Positions 8,449 to 16,593 of a stretch of 51,999 bases of DNA are shown in pieces. Under the pieces are notes generated by a model. It searched no databases, had not been told where the DNA came from, and saw only the letters and a program-made list of their open reading frames with translations. The position numbers and the translations under genes are program-made. Position 1 is the first letter of the stretch, and every line of letters starts with the position of its first letter. The stretch is from Fimbriimonadia bacterium (GTDB lineage Bacteria > Armatimonadota > Fimbriimonadia > Fimbriimonadales > JABRVX01), in the NCBI GenBank assembly GCA_039961735.1, contig JABRVX010000042.1, positions 1-51,999 on the forward strand, read 5' to 3'.

Positions 8449-10605
8449 TCAGACTACAAGGTCGGCAGGATCGGCAATGCTGGTTCCGCCGATCCCAGTT
8501 CTCTGGTCGTAGGCCCCTTCCCATACCAGGAGCCCAGGTACCGGCTCCGTTACGGTTCCGTCCCGAAGGTGCCTCTGCAAGTCGTGCTGGTAGATTGCGA
8601 CAGAGTGGGGATGAAGCCGACGGGCCACATCGCGGGTAATCGATCCGATTCGACGCGCCTCTACCAGTAGATCGTCAACCTGATCTGCATACCGGACCAC
8701 AACAGCCTTCGTCGCCTCAGGTATGAGCCGGAATCTATCAGCGACCTCTCGAAACCGGGGACCCGAGCCGCCATCAGTGCGCAGGGCATGGATGCCCTGC
8801 GCATCCGTATCGCAGTTGGCGTACAGGTCTGCGAAGTACCGCTGAAACGTGTCTGGATTGTGCAGGGCTGACGGATCTTCCGTGAGGATCGTACGCGCCA
8901 AGTCGGTACCGGTAGTGTACTCGCCTCGCAGGCTGGTTCCACCGGCAAGATCGAAGATGACACACCTGCCGGGCGAGCTGAGTGTCCCCTCTCGATTGCA
9001 GCGTCCTGCCGCCTGTCCGATTCGGTCGAGTGGCGCGATGGCGCGGTATACGACGGGGAAATCGAGGTCAACGCCGGCCTCGACAACTTGGGTTGACACC
9101 AGACGGCACGACAGGCCCTGGCTAAGCCGACTGCGCACTTCGGCAAGTACCGCTCGTCGGTGGAGCGGACACATGAGCGTGGAGAGGTGGAACGCGTTGG
9201 GGTCCTCGCCGAGTTCAGCGACTACGGTCAGTGCGTCCCTTCTGCCGTTTACGATGCATAGGACCTGCTCAAGGTCCCGAAGAGCGTCGGCGACCTCGGC
9301 GGGTTCGACCGCTTGGGTTGGCCGCTCGAACTCCACGCGGCGGAGTTGGGCGTAGTATCGCTCCGGATGCGGGACGATGTCAGTTGCGGTCTCTAGCGTT
9401 GGCAGCTGAAGGGCCTCGAAGGCCGGTTGCGTCGCCGTACACAGCACCACGGTGCAACCTGCCTGTGACACCAGTTGATGGAGCATTGCGACCACAGCTT
9501 TGGTGAGCGTTACGGGCAGCACCTGCACTTCGTCAAGGATAATCACGCTTCGGGCGATGTTATGGAGCTTCCTGCACTTTGATGGGCGGTTCGCGAAGAG
9601 GCTCTCGAAGAGCTGGACATTGGTCGTTACAACTAGGGGCACATCCCAGTTCTCTGCTGCAAGCCGACGGCGCAGCTCACGCTCTTCCTGTCCCTCGTCG
9701 GCTGCATCGAATTCCGCTGTCGCGGAGTGATGCTCCAAGACGTGTTCACGACCAAAGATGCCTGCGTATACCTCTGCGGTCTGTTCGATAATGCTGGTGT
9801 AAGGGATCGCCACGATGACTCGGTCTAACCTGTGTCGAACGGCGTGCCGGAGCGCGAAGGCGACACTTGACAGAGTCTTGCCTCCGCCTGTCGGTACCGT
9901 TAGCCTAAAGAGCCCGGGGCTCCGCTCCGCCGCGCGACAGCAGTGGTCGAGTATCTCGCAGCGCATGGTGTTGACCGGAGAACCTGCAGCTGAGATCCGC
10001 AGGTGCGTGAGGTGTCGGTCGAGTTCGTCGAGATAGTCGGAGAACGGCTTTAGCGCGGCTCGGTGCGCAGTAGCACTGGGATCAAAGTGTGCTTCGGTGT
10101 CCAGGAAGTCCGCATCGACCAGCGCAGAGAACGCCATGCGGATAAGGAACTCCATCTCAAGCGGGTCGTTGGCGGGGAGCATTTCGCGCGTGAAGGCCGG
10201 CTCGACTCCGAGCTCAGCGAGGATGTTTAGGGCGTGGGATGCCGACTCGGAGTAGTCGCGCTGTAGAGCCTGGACGACCTCACTTCTATCATGAAGCCCC
10301 GCGTGGTGGCCAAGAAGTGGAAACACGGCTGGGCTGCAGCTCCTCGCTATCCAGGCAGCAATTGGCGCGTGGGGCGCCTTCTTGGCTGGTGCGTAACCCA
10401 TGGCGCACTGCCGAATGTACTGCTGAAATGCAGGGCTGCTCTTTCCGATATCGTGTAGCCATCCAAGCAACTCACAGAATGGGCCCGCTCCGAACTTGTC
10501 CCCAATCCCCTTTGCGTTCGCGGCGACTGCGGACAGGTGCTCGACTAGATCATGCCAATTGCCACCCGGGCCAGGTGTGTGTGCAGCCAACGGCAAGCCG
10601 CTCAT
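8449..10605 (-). CDS. cas3: CRISPR-associated helicase-nuclease Cas3
   Basis: This 718-residue protein fuses an N-terminal HD nuclease to a superfamily 2 helicase. HD-domain ligands are seen in DLVEHLSAVAANA, GWLHDIGKSS and PLLGHHAGLHD. The helicase motifs are VPTGGGKTLSS (Walker A), IILDEVQVLP (DExx box), LCTATQPAF (motif III), and STQVVEAGVDLDFP followed by DRIGQAAGRCNREG (motifs V-VI). Cas3 is recruited by Cas8c after target binding and degrades the displaced DNA. It is the first gene of the minus-strand cas operon. The 279 bp upstream, facing the divergent small gene at 10,885, should hold the cas promoter. Confidence 0.97.
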   Translation of the reverse strand: MSGLPLAAHTPGPGGNWHDLVEHLSAVAANAKGIGDKFGAGPFCELLGWLHDIGKSSPAFQQYIRQCAMGYAPAKKAPHAPIAAWIARSCSPAVFPLLGHHAGLHDRSEVVQALQRDYSESASHALNILAELGVEPAFTREMLPANDPLEMEFLIRMAFSALVDADFLDTEAHFDPSATAHRAALKPFSDYLDELDRHLTHLRISAAGSPVNTMRCEILDHCCRAAERSPGLFRLTVPTGGGKTLSSVAFALRHAVRHRLDRVIVAIPYTSIIEQTAEVYAGIFGREHVLEHHSATAEFDAADEGQEERELRRRLAAENWDVPLVVTTNVQLFESLFANRPSKCRKLHNIARSVIILDEVQVLPVTLTKAVVAMLHQLVSQAGCTVVLCTATQPAFEALQLPTLETATDIVPHPERYYAQLRRVEFERPTQAVEPAEVADALRDLEQVLCIVNGRRDALTVVAELGEDPNAFHLSTLMCPLHRRAVLAEVRSRLSQGLSCRLVSTQVVEAGVDLDFPVVYRAIAPLDRIGQAAGRCNREGTLSSPGRCVIFDLAGGTSLRGEYTTGTDLARTILTEDPSALHNPDTFQRYFADLYANCDTDAQGIHALRTDGGSGPRFREVADRFRLIPEATKAVVVRYADQVDDLLVEARRIGSITRDVARRLHPHSVAIYQHDLQRHLRDGTVTEPVPGLLVWEGAYDQRTGIGGTSIADPADLVV

Positions 10606-10884
10606 GGTTAGAAAGGTTCGGTTCTAGTCGCTACGGTTCCTGCATGCTCCGGTCCTTTGTATTGGACACGACTCGAGTGCTGCCGCTAGCCGAGAAGGTC
10701 GACAAGAACCGTCGATCGCCAACGCCCTTTGCGGGAAGACTGGTGACGCCCATACTGCCGCGGCAACAACAGAGCGCGAGCAGAACGGTGTTCGCGGCGG
10801 CTAGGATCCCGTGCCGGCTGCTTCGTCGCGAAGAGGGTGCCCAATGGGTCAGCGTCGAATCCCGTACGGCGGAGGCGATTCTAC

Positions 10885-11139
10885 TTGAGCAAGTATAGGG
10901 GTACGACCGCGTTTCATCTCGTCTACGCCGAACTCATCCAGGCGGTACGATACCGCGGATTGACGACTTACCAAAGGGTCGCGCGCATCGGCGGCCTGCC
11001 CGAGAGCGGCAACGCCATGGGCAGGGAGACTGGCGAGGTGCTCGGTCTGATCTGCCGGCAGGAGGTCGGCGAGGGACGCGCGATGCTCAGCCTGGACGGC
11101 GCGATCGAGCAGAGCCTTGCAGCTCTGGGGTGGGAGTAA
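10885..11139 (+). CDS. Small conserved protein of unknown function, apparently shortened
   Basis: This 84-residue frame has a TTG start, preferred because GGAGG precedes it by 9 nt. Its core (LTTYQRVARIGGLPESGNAMGRETGEVLGLICRQEVGEGRAML) recalls a widespread small bacterial domain of the pattern TTYxxxAxxxGLPxxGxxMGxExGxxLGxIxxxExxxGRPxLS. I know no established function for that domain. Its usual C-terminal part after the RPxLS motif is replaced here by about 15 unrelated residues, so the gene may be truncated. It is coupled (TAATG) to the next gene and divergent from cas3. Function is not known and none is proposed. Confidence 0.6.
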   Translation: MSKYRGTTAFHLVYAELIQAVRYRGLTTYQRVARIGGLPESGNAMGRETGEVLGLICRQEVGEGRAMLSLDGAIEQSLAALGWE

Positions 11140-11450
11140 TGACGTTGGAGGAGCGTTTTCGGGCCGACTTGCTCCGCACGTACGTGGACGCGGCGAAGCG
11201 TGGCTATCACGCGACCTACTTCATGCAGATGCTTGAGACGTATGGCGGCGTGGAGATGGCCAAGAGACTGCTTGACGATGACCAGGTGCAATCCGGTCTC
11301 TATCGGCTTGCGGAACTGGGCTTGCTTCGTCTCAGCGTCGAGAATCTCGTGCTCAACCCCGTCTACGATGAGTTGTTCCTGTCGAGTGTCAAGAACGCCG
11401 CGCGCAAACGCCTTGAGGACCTAGGGTTCGAACCAGGAGGCTGGGACTGA
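11139..11450 (+). CDS. Conserved hypothetical protein next to the cas operon
   Basis: This 103-residue protein starts at an ATG that overlaps the previous stop (TAATG), with GGGTGGGAG just upstream. The sequence YHATYFMQMLETYGGVEMAKRLL followed by LAELGLLRLSVENLVLNPVYDELF resembles a common bacterial domain with the pattern YxPTxFLQMxxxxGGVExARRLL...LWELGRLDLSVExLVL. That domain is often found beside or fused to the one encoded upstream, so the pair is probably a functional unit. It has no signal peptide or membrane segment. Its biochemical role is unknown to me. Its place between cas3 and the tRNA remnant suggests accessory or island DNA. Confidence 0.65.
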   Translation: MTLEERFRADLLRTYVDAAKRGYHATYFMQMLETYGGVEMAKRLLDDDQVQSGLYRLAELGLLRLSVENLVLNPVYDELFLSSVKNAARKRLEDLGFEPGGWD

Positions 11451-11693
11451 TTCTACGCTTCGGGAACACGGCGGCAGCTAGAAGCGGTACGGTGCATCGA
11501 GGCGATCGAGATGTAGGCCGAGTGGCCTGCGACCACCGAGTAGCCGTCGGCTTGAGCCGGTGGCCAGCTGACAGCCACACTGACAGCCAAGAGCGTGGAG
11601 CTCAGTGGAACCTAGGGCACTTGGTGGACTAGGAGGGGCCGCGAGCCGTACGCAGAGGCACGCGGGTGCACTCCGTGGACGGCCTCCGGTCGA

Positions 11694-11739
11694 ACTGTGG
11701 CTCAGGGGGTCGCGGGTTCAAGCCCCGTTCGCCGCCCCA
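11694..11739 (+). tRNA. tRNA-His 3' half only (possible attachment-site remnant)
   Basis: From about position 31 to the end this matches a bacterial tRNA-His. There is an anticodon loop CTGTGGC with the GTG anticodon, then 3' anticodon stem TCAGG and a 5-nt variable loop. The T-arm follows as GCGGG/TTCAAGC/CCCGT, then the 3' acceptor strand TCGCCGC, discriminator C and an encoded CCA. A C73 discriminator is diagnostic of tRNA-His. The 5' half is missing: the sequence before the anticodon does not pair with TCAGG, and no GGCGGCGA acceptor lies at the right distance. Such 3' halves are typical of integration sites of tyrosine recombinases. The remnant cannot make a functional tRNA. Confidence 0.7.
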
Positions 11740-11883
11740 AACTCCCTCTTACGATCGCGCATCTCGTTGTCTGGTGCCCTGTGGCCAGGATTGGTCGAGG
11801 GATCGGTAGTAGAGCTGCTACGCTGATTGCAGAGGCCTGGGCCACCTTCGCGGATGACTGCTCAATCCTGCCCTCACGGCTTT

Positions 11884-11908
11884 GTCTCGCCAAAGAGGAA
11901 GGCGAGAC
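11884..11908 (+). other. 8-bp perfect inverted repeat before the GH106-like gene
   Basis: GTCTCGCC (11884-11891) and GGCGAGAC (11901-11908) are separated by AAAGAGGAA. There is no T-tract, so a terminator is not well supported. It could be an operator or an mRNA leader hairpin 42 bp before the start of the next gene. Confidence 0.4.
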
Positions 11909-11950
11909 GATCGCCAGAATCCCATAGGCGATAGAAGGGGTGGAGCCCAG

Positions 11951-14900
11951 ATGAGTGCATTCATCGCGATCGCTTGGTTCGTTCTATCCTGCACCTATCA
12001 GGCTGTTCCGACGGCGGACGTGCAAGATCTCGAGGCTGGCTTCGCGCGTCCACCCGCCAGTGCGCGCCCATGGGTGTATTGGTTCTGGCTAAACGGTAAC
12101 ATCACCCGCGAGGGAATCACCGCGGATCTGGAAGCGATGCGCAGGGTGGGTATCGGCGGTGTGCTGATTATGGAAGTGGATCAAGGCGCTCCTGCCGGGC
12201 CTGTTGTGTTTGCCAGCCCCGCATGGCGCGAGCTCTTCCGGCACGTAGTATCGGAGGCCGACCGGCTCGGCCTGCAAGTCAATATGAACAACGATGCCGG
12301 CTGGACCGGGAGCGGCGGCCCGTGGATAACACCGGACCTCGCCATGCAGAAGGTGGTATGGACCGAAACCACGGTGCAGGGACCCACCAGGCTCGGCCCG
12401 GCATTGGCGGAGCCGCAGAGATTCGCCAACTACTACCGGGACATCGCGGTCCTTGCTTTTCCCACGCCTGGTGAGTACCGGATCGAAGGGGTCGCGGGCA
12501 AGTCGGCACTGGTGAGACAGGAGGTGATTCCCCAGTCCACCTATCCGGAGTTGCCTGCCGGGCAGGTGGTCGAGTCGCAAGCGATCTTGGATCTCACATC
12601 GCGCATGCGGCCGAATGGCACCCTCGACTGGGACGTGCCGGAGGGTCAGTGGACGATTCTGCGCATTGGCCACACGACTACCGGAGCGATCAACCTACCC
12701 GCGCCTGCCGCTGCGCAGGGCTTGGAATGCGACAAGATGAGCAAGGTTGCAGTGGAAACGCACTTCAGTGCGTTGATGGGTAAGCTGATCGCCGACGTCG
12801 GCCCGCTGGCGGGCAAGACACTGGTCTCCACACACATCGACAGTTGGGAGGTGGGATCGCAGAACTGGACGCCGCGTTTTCGCGAGGAGTTTCTGCGTCT
12901 GCGCGGATACGATCTGCTGCCATACCTGCCCGTGGTGACGGGCATAGTAGTAGACAGCTTAGAGGTCTCCGAGCGCTTCCTGTGGGATCTCAGGCAGACG
13001 ATCTCGGACCTGATCGTCGAGAACTACGCGGGTCACATGGCGAAGCTGGCCAACGACCACGGCATGCGACTCTCCATAGAGGCATATGACGGTAATCCGT
13101 GTGATGATATGACCTATGCGGGCCGTGCGGACGAGCCGATGGCGGAGTTCTGGTCTTGGCCTAACAACTTCACATCGTATAGCTGTACTCAGATGGCCTC
13201 AGCGGCACACGTATACGGCAAGCGCATCCTCGGCGCCGAGGCGTTCACGGCGACGGACGGCGAAAGGTGGTTGCATCATCCGGCTTCCATCAAAGCACTC
13301 GGTGATTGGGCGTTCTGCGAGGGTATCAATCGCTTCGTGTTTCACCGTTACGCGCTCCAACCATGGCTCGACGTGCAGCCGGGGATGTCTATGGGGCCTT
13401 GGGGTTTGCACTACGAACGCACACAGACGTGGTGGGAGCAATCGGCAGCATGGCACCGATATCTGGCAAGGTGTCAGTACTTGCTTCAGCAGGGATTGTT
13501 CGTTGCCGACATCTGCTATCTCGCGCCGGAGCGCTCCCCGCAGCGGTTCGTAGTGCCGAGACCGCACGGCACGGAGCGTCCGCCATACAACTTCGACGGA
13601 TGCACTCCGGAGGTGGTGATCGAGCGGATGCAGGTACGTGACGGGTGCCTCGTGCTGCCGGATGGCATGAGCTATCGGCTTCTGGTCCTTCCGGACGTGC
13701 CCACCATGACCCCACGGCTGCTCGCCAAGATAGGTGATCTGGTGAGAGCGGGAGCCACCGTCGTGGGGGCGCCGCCGCTCGAATCCCCCAGCCTCTCGGG
13801 GTATCCGGGGTGTGATGACGAGGTGCGGAGACTCGCTGCCGAAATATGGGGAGACTGTGACGGACAGAAAGTCAAGGAGCGGCGCTACGGGAAGGGCAAG
13901 GTCGTGTGGGGCATAGCACCCGAGCGCGTGCTCGAACGCATGGGTGTGCCAGCGGACTTCAGCTATCACACCCTATCCGGACGCTCGAGCCTGCGGTACA
14001 TCCATCGCGCACTGGGCGACACGCAGGTGTACTTCGTCGCTAACAAGTCAGCGCAGTCAGAGGATGCCGTCTGTACCTTTCGCGTGTCGGGCATGCGACC
14101 GGAGCTATGGTGGCCGGGATCGGGCGAGATCGAGAAGCTGGCGGTGTACGATCAGAGAAATGGGCTAACGCACTTGCCTCTACACCTGGAAGCGACGGAA
14201 TCCGTATTCGTGATCTTCCGGCCGGGGCAGCCAGTCGAGCAAGACCGCATCGTCAGCGTATCGCTGGAGGGCGAGGTGGTACTGGATGCACGTCCGAAGC
14301 CTCGGCTTCGCCTGGACACCGATAACAACGCGCGCATCACGAACAACTTCACGATGGCTGCTTGGGTGCGCCCCGATGCACCCACCGGACTGCCACAAGA
14401 GGCAGATTCCGGTGCAGGAGGGCTCGGGGTAGTGCGCAACGAGGTGCTCTACCCGCCCCCTGGCCACGAGGTTTATTCGGACGATGGCCATGCCGGAGCA
14501 GGCTTCTCGGTAGGTACGAACGGCGTGTGCGTTTACGAACACAGTGCCGACTACTTCGCACCAGTGTTAGTATATGGTCAGTCTATCTCCGGCTGGGTGC
14601 ACGTGGTAATCGTGTATCGAGACGCGTGCCCGAGTCTGTATCTGAACGGCAGACTGGTGCACACGGGACTCACCAGCAAGCATTCCGTGCATCCGGGCGT
14701 CGGGGTGCAGCACACTCGAGCGGTGGACCCGTTCCGAGGGGACGTAGGTGAGCTTCAGATGTTCGACAGGGCGCTGTCGGAGACGGAGATCGCGAGGTTG
14801 GCGGCAGAGACGCCGATTCCGAAAGCACGTCCAGGCACAGCCAGCATAGAGCTGAGACGCGTCCGAGGCGGGCAGATCGAAGCCGATGTCTGGCAGCCTG

Positions 14901-15541
14901 GCAAGTATGTGCTGAGGACTGCCGACGGTAGGAAGCACATTGTGGAGATAGGTGACTTGCCAGCGCCCCTGATGCTCGAAGGGCCTTGGGAGGTGCGGTT
15001 CGAAGCGGGCATCGGTGCACCAGAGTCTGTTACGTTCGACAAGCTGATATCCTGGAGCATACACGATGATCCCGAGATACGCTACTACTCGGGCGCGGCG
15101 ACGTATTATAAGACCTTCTCCATTCCACAGGATCTGCTGGCACCCGACAAGCGGCTGCTGCTGGAGCTTGGGAGGGTCGAGGTAATCGCGGAGGTTAGGC
15201 TCAACGGTAGGCTTCTCGGCACAGTCTGGAAACCACCCTATCGCGTTGACGTGACCGGCATGGCGAGGCCGGGCGAGAACACGCTCGAGGTGAAGGTGGC
15301 GAACCTGTGGGTAAACCGCATGATCGGCGATGAGAACCTGCCCGAAGACAGCCGGCGCCACCCCGACGGCAGGCTGGTGGAGTGGCCTCAGTGGCTCTTG
15401 GACGGCAGCCCGAGTCCGACGGGGAGGCGCACGTTCAGCTCGTGGAAGCTGTGGCGCAAGGACGAGCCGCTCCAGCCATCCGGCCTGCTGGGACCGGTGG
15501 AGGTTAGAGCTTACGCGCGAGTGGAGCTGCCAGCCAAGTAG
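11951..15541 (+). CDS. Secreted GH106-like alpha-L-rhamnosidase with inserted LamG domain
   Basis: This is a 1196-residue protein starting at ATG 11951 after GGGGTGGAG. A short hydrophobic N-terminus ending VLSC looks like a lipoprotein signal. The block RPWVYWFWLNGNITREGITADLEAMRRVGIGGVLIMEV is typical of glycoside hydrolase family 106 and related TIM-barrel enzymes, whose known members are alpha-L-rhamnosidases. Around residues 780-960 lies a LamG/concanavalin-like sandwich (FTMAAWVRPD, WVHVVIVYRD, PSLYLNGRLV). The C-terminus has the GH2-type sugar-binding sandwich (YKTFSIPQDLL, EVRLNGRLLGTVWKPPYRVDVT, GENTLEVKVANLWVNR). It probably releases rhamnose or a related sugar outside the cell. The exact substrate cannot be told from sequence. 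Confidence 0.85.
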   Translation: MSAFIAIAWFVLSCTYQAVPTADVQDLEAGFARPPASARPWVYWFWLNGNITREGITADLEAMRRVGIGGVLIMEVDQGAPAGPVVFASPAWRELFRHVVSEADRLGLQVNMNNDAGWTGSGGPWITPDLAMQKVVWTETTVQGPTRLGPALAEPQRFANYYRDIAVLAFPTPGEYRIEGVAGKSALVRQEVIPQSTYPELPAGQVVESQAILDLTSRMRPNGTLDWDVPEGQWTILRIGHTTTGAINLPAPAAAQGLECDKMSKVAVETHFSALMGKLIADVGPLAGKTLVSTHIDSWEVGSQNWTPRFREEFLRLRGYDLLPYLPVVTGIVVDSLEVSERFLWDLRQTISDLIVENYAGHMAKLANDHGMRLSIEAYDGNPCDDMTYAGRADEPMAEFWSWPNNFTSYSCTQMASAAHVYGKRILGAEAFTATDGERWLHHPASIKALGDWAFCEGINRFVFHRYALQPWLDVQPGMSMGPWGLHYERTQTWWEQSAAWHRYLARCQYLLQQGLFVADICYLAPERSPQRFVVPRPHGTERPPYNFDGCTPEVVIERMQVRDGCLVLPDGMSYRLLVLPDVPTMTPRLLAKIGDLVRAGATVVGAPPLESPSLSGYPGCDDEVRRLAAEIWGDCDGQKVKERRYGKGKVVWGIAPERVLERMGVPADFSYHTLSGRSSLRYIHRALGDTQVYFVANKSAQSEDAVCTFRVSGMRPELWWPGSGEIEKLAVYDQRNGLTHLPLHLEATESVFVIFRPGQPVEQDRIVSVSLEGEVVLDARPKPRLRLDTDNNARITNNFTMAAWVRPDAPTGLPQEADSGAGGLGVVRNEVLYPPPGHEVYSDDGHAGAGFSVGTNGVCVYEHSADYFAPVLVYGQSISGWVHVVIVYRDACPSLYLNGRLVHTGLTSKHSVHPGVGVQHTRAVDPFRGDVGELQMFDRALSETEIARLAAETPIPKARPGTASIELRRVRGGQIEADVWQPGKYVLRTADGRKHIVEIGDLPAPLMLEGPWEVRFEAGIGAPESVTFDKLISWSIHDDPEIRYYSGAATYYKTFSIPQDLLAPDKRLLLELGRVEVIAEVRLNGRLLGTVWKPPYRVDVTGMARPGENTLEVKVANLWVNRMIGDENLPEDSRRHPDGRLVEWPQWLLDGSPSPTGRRTFSSWKLWRKDEPLQPSGLLGPVEVRAYARVELPAK

Positions 15542-15588
15542 GCAGCACGCCGTGCAGTCGAGATCGTGGGCTTCTACGACCCCTCAGA

Positions 15589-16467
15589 CTACTCGACAGT
15601 ATCCCAGTGGCATTCTTGGGCGTTGGAGATCTTCTGGTCCGCAGCTGACACTCCGGCCATCAGCTGCTGCCTAGTCCGAGACTGCACATGACCGTCCAGA
15701 TAGGACACCGTAAAGGTCTGGCCTGGGTGGAAAGGATAGCAGTAGCCGTACGCCTGTGGGTGTGAACGGCAGTAGGTGCTGGATTCCTCGCCGCCACCCA
15801 TCGTGTAGCAGAGCCAGCCGCCGAGTCCCTCTTTCTTAGCTGGTAGCGGTCCCCAAAAAACGCCGATGTGCGGGCGAATCGGCGCGTCGGCAAGATAACG
15901 CCCACCGCCCGTCGGCTTGCCACTCGCATCGCGAGACCACGCTGTGTCTATGAACAGCACGGTCATCGCAGGTGCGGCGACTTTGCTTTGGGTGGTAGGC
16001 ATCACGACCCTGCGGTCCCCGAGCATCGCTTCTGGACACAGCCACACGTGGTTGTAACCCAGGTTAGTCCGGTAAAGCGTCGCCGACAGGCGCAGGTGCT
16101 TCCCGGCCTTCTCAGGAAGGGCCTCGTCGGTGCGAGGATCACGCTCGAGCGCCTCGCGCTTACCAGCCGTCGGATCCGAGGGACAGAAGAAGATATCCAG
16201 GCTCTTGGAGTAAGGCATGATCGAGGCTACCCAGGTGGTGCCTTGGCCGGTCTCGGGAAGCGTTCCCCATTCCGGATTGCCGATTCCGGCCTGATCGGCT
16301 ATCGCGAGAAAGGCATCGTTGTCGTTAGCGTACATGATCATGGCCTTGATGGCCTGGTTGTGGTTGTGCTGACATGCCGACTCGCGTGCCTGCTCTTGGT
16401 CCTGCATCGCGGACAGCCAAAGGGCTGCCGCTGCGAGCACTGCAGCCGCAACGAGAACTCGTTTCAT
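15589..16467 (-). CDS. DUF1559-like secreted protein, pseudopilin relative without a pilin N-terminus
   Basis: This is a 292-residue protein with a clear AGGAGG before the start at 16467. Residues 28-55 (ESACQHNHNQAIKAMIMYANDND) match the segment following the hydrophobic helix in DUF1559/type II pseudopilin-like proteins of Armatimonadota and Planctomycetes. The C-terminal FTVSYLDGHVQS is their DGHV motif. The usual prepilin head (GFTLIELLVV) is absent and is replaced by a short signal-like stretch rich in Ala and Leu. It is therefore probably exported rather than processed as a pilin. The gene is convergent with the GH106-like gene and divergent from the NHL gene. Confidence 0.8.
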   Translation of the reverse strand: MKRVLVAAAVLAAAALWLSAMQDQEQARESACQHNHNQAIKAMIMYANDNDAFLAIADQAGIGNPEWGTLPETGQGTTWVASIMPYSKSLDIFFCPSDPTAGKREALERDPRTDEALPEKAGKHLRLSATLYRTNLGYNHVWLCPEAMLGDRRVVMPTTQSKVAAPAMTVLFIDTAWSRDASGKPTGGGRYLADAPIRPHIGVFWGPLPAKKEGLGGWLCYTMGGGEESSTYCRSHPQAYGYCYPFHPGQTFTVSYLDGHVQSRTRQQLMAGVSAADQKISNAQECHWDTVE

Positions 16468-16593
16468 GGTGTGCCTCCTACCTACTTTGCAGGACGAGTT
16501 GTGCCGCCTGAATCGTTCGTGCAGGCATCCGAGGAAGCCTGCTGATCGGCGTCGAACCACAGGCCAGTCGCTGAGAGGTGCGGAGGTACCCCC

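Larger units (their letters stand above)
11451..11950 (+). other. 500-bp intergenic region with tRNA remnant and hairpin
   Basis: No convincing protein gene is present. The region contains the 3' half of a tRNA-His gene (11694-11739) and a perfect 8-bp inverted repeat close to the next gene (11884-11908). The rest shows no feature I can support. Spurious antisense reading frames here contain RRTGLEPATP, a known by-product of translating tRNA genes backwards. Confidence 0.6.

Noticed and set aside
11468-11493. Possible 5' half of the tRNA-His (GGCGGCAGCTAGAAGCGGTA)
   Set aside because: The acceptor-like GGCGGC and D-arm-like bases are suggestive, but D-stem pairing fails and the distance to the 3' half (about 200 bp) fits no normal tRNA; GC-rich chance match is more likely.
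11635-11738. Longer RNA closed by GGGGCCGCGAGC and GTTCGCCGCCCC, for example tmRNA or tRNA-Sec
   Set aside because: tmRNA 5' hallmarks and a selenocysteine anticodon (TCA) loop are absent; tRNA-His 3' half explains the conserved part.
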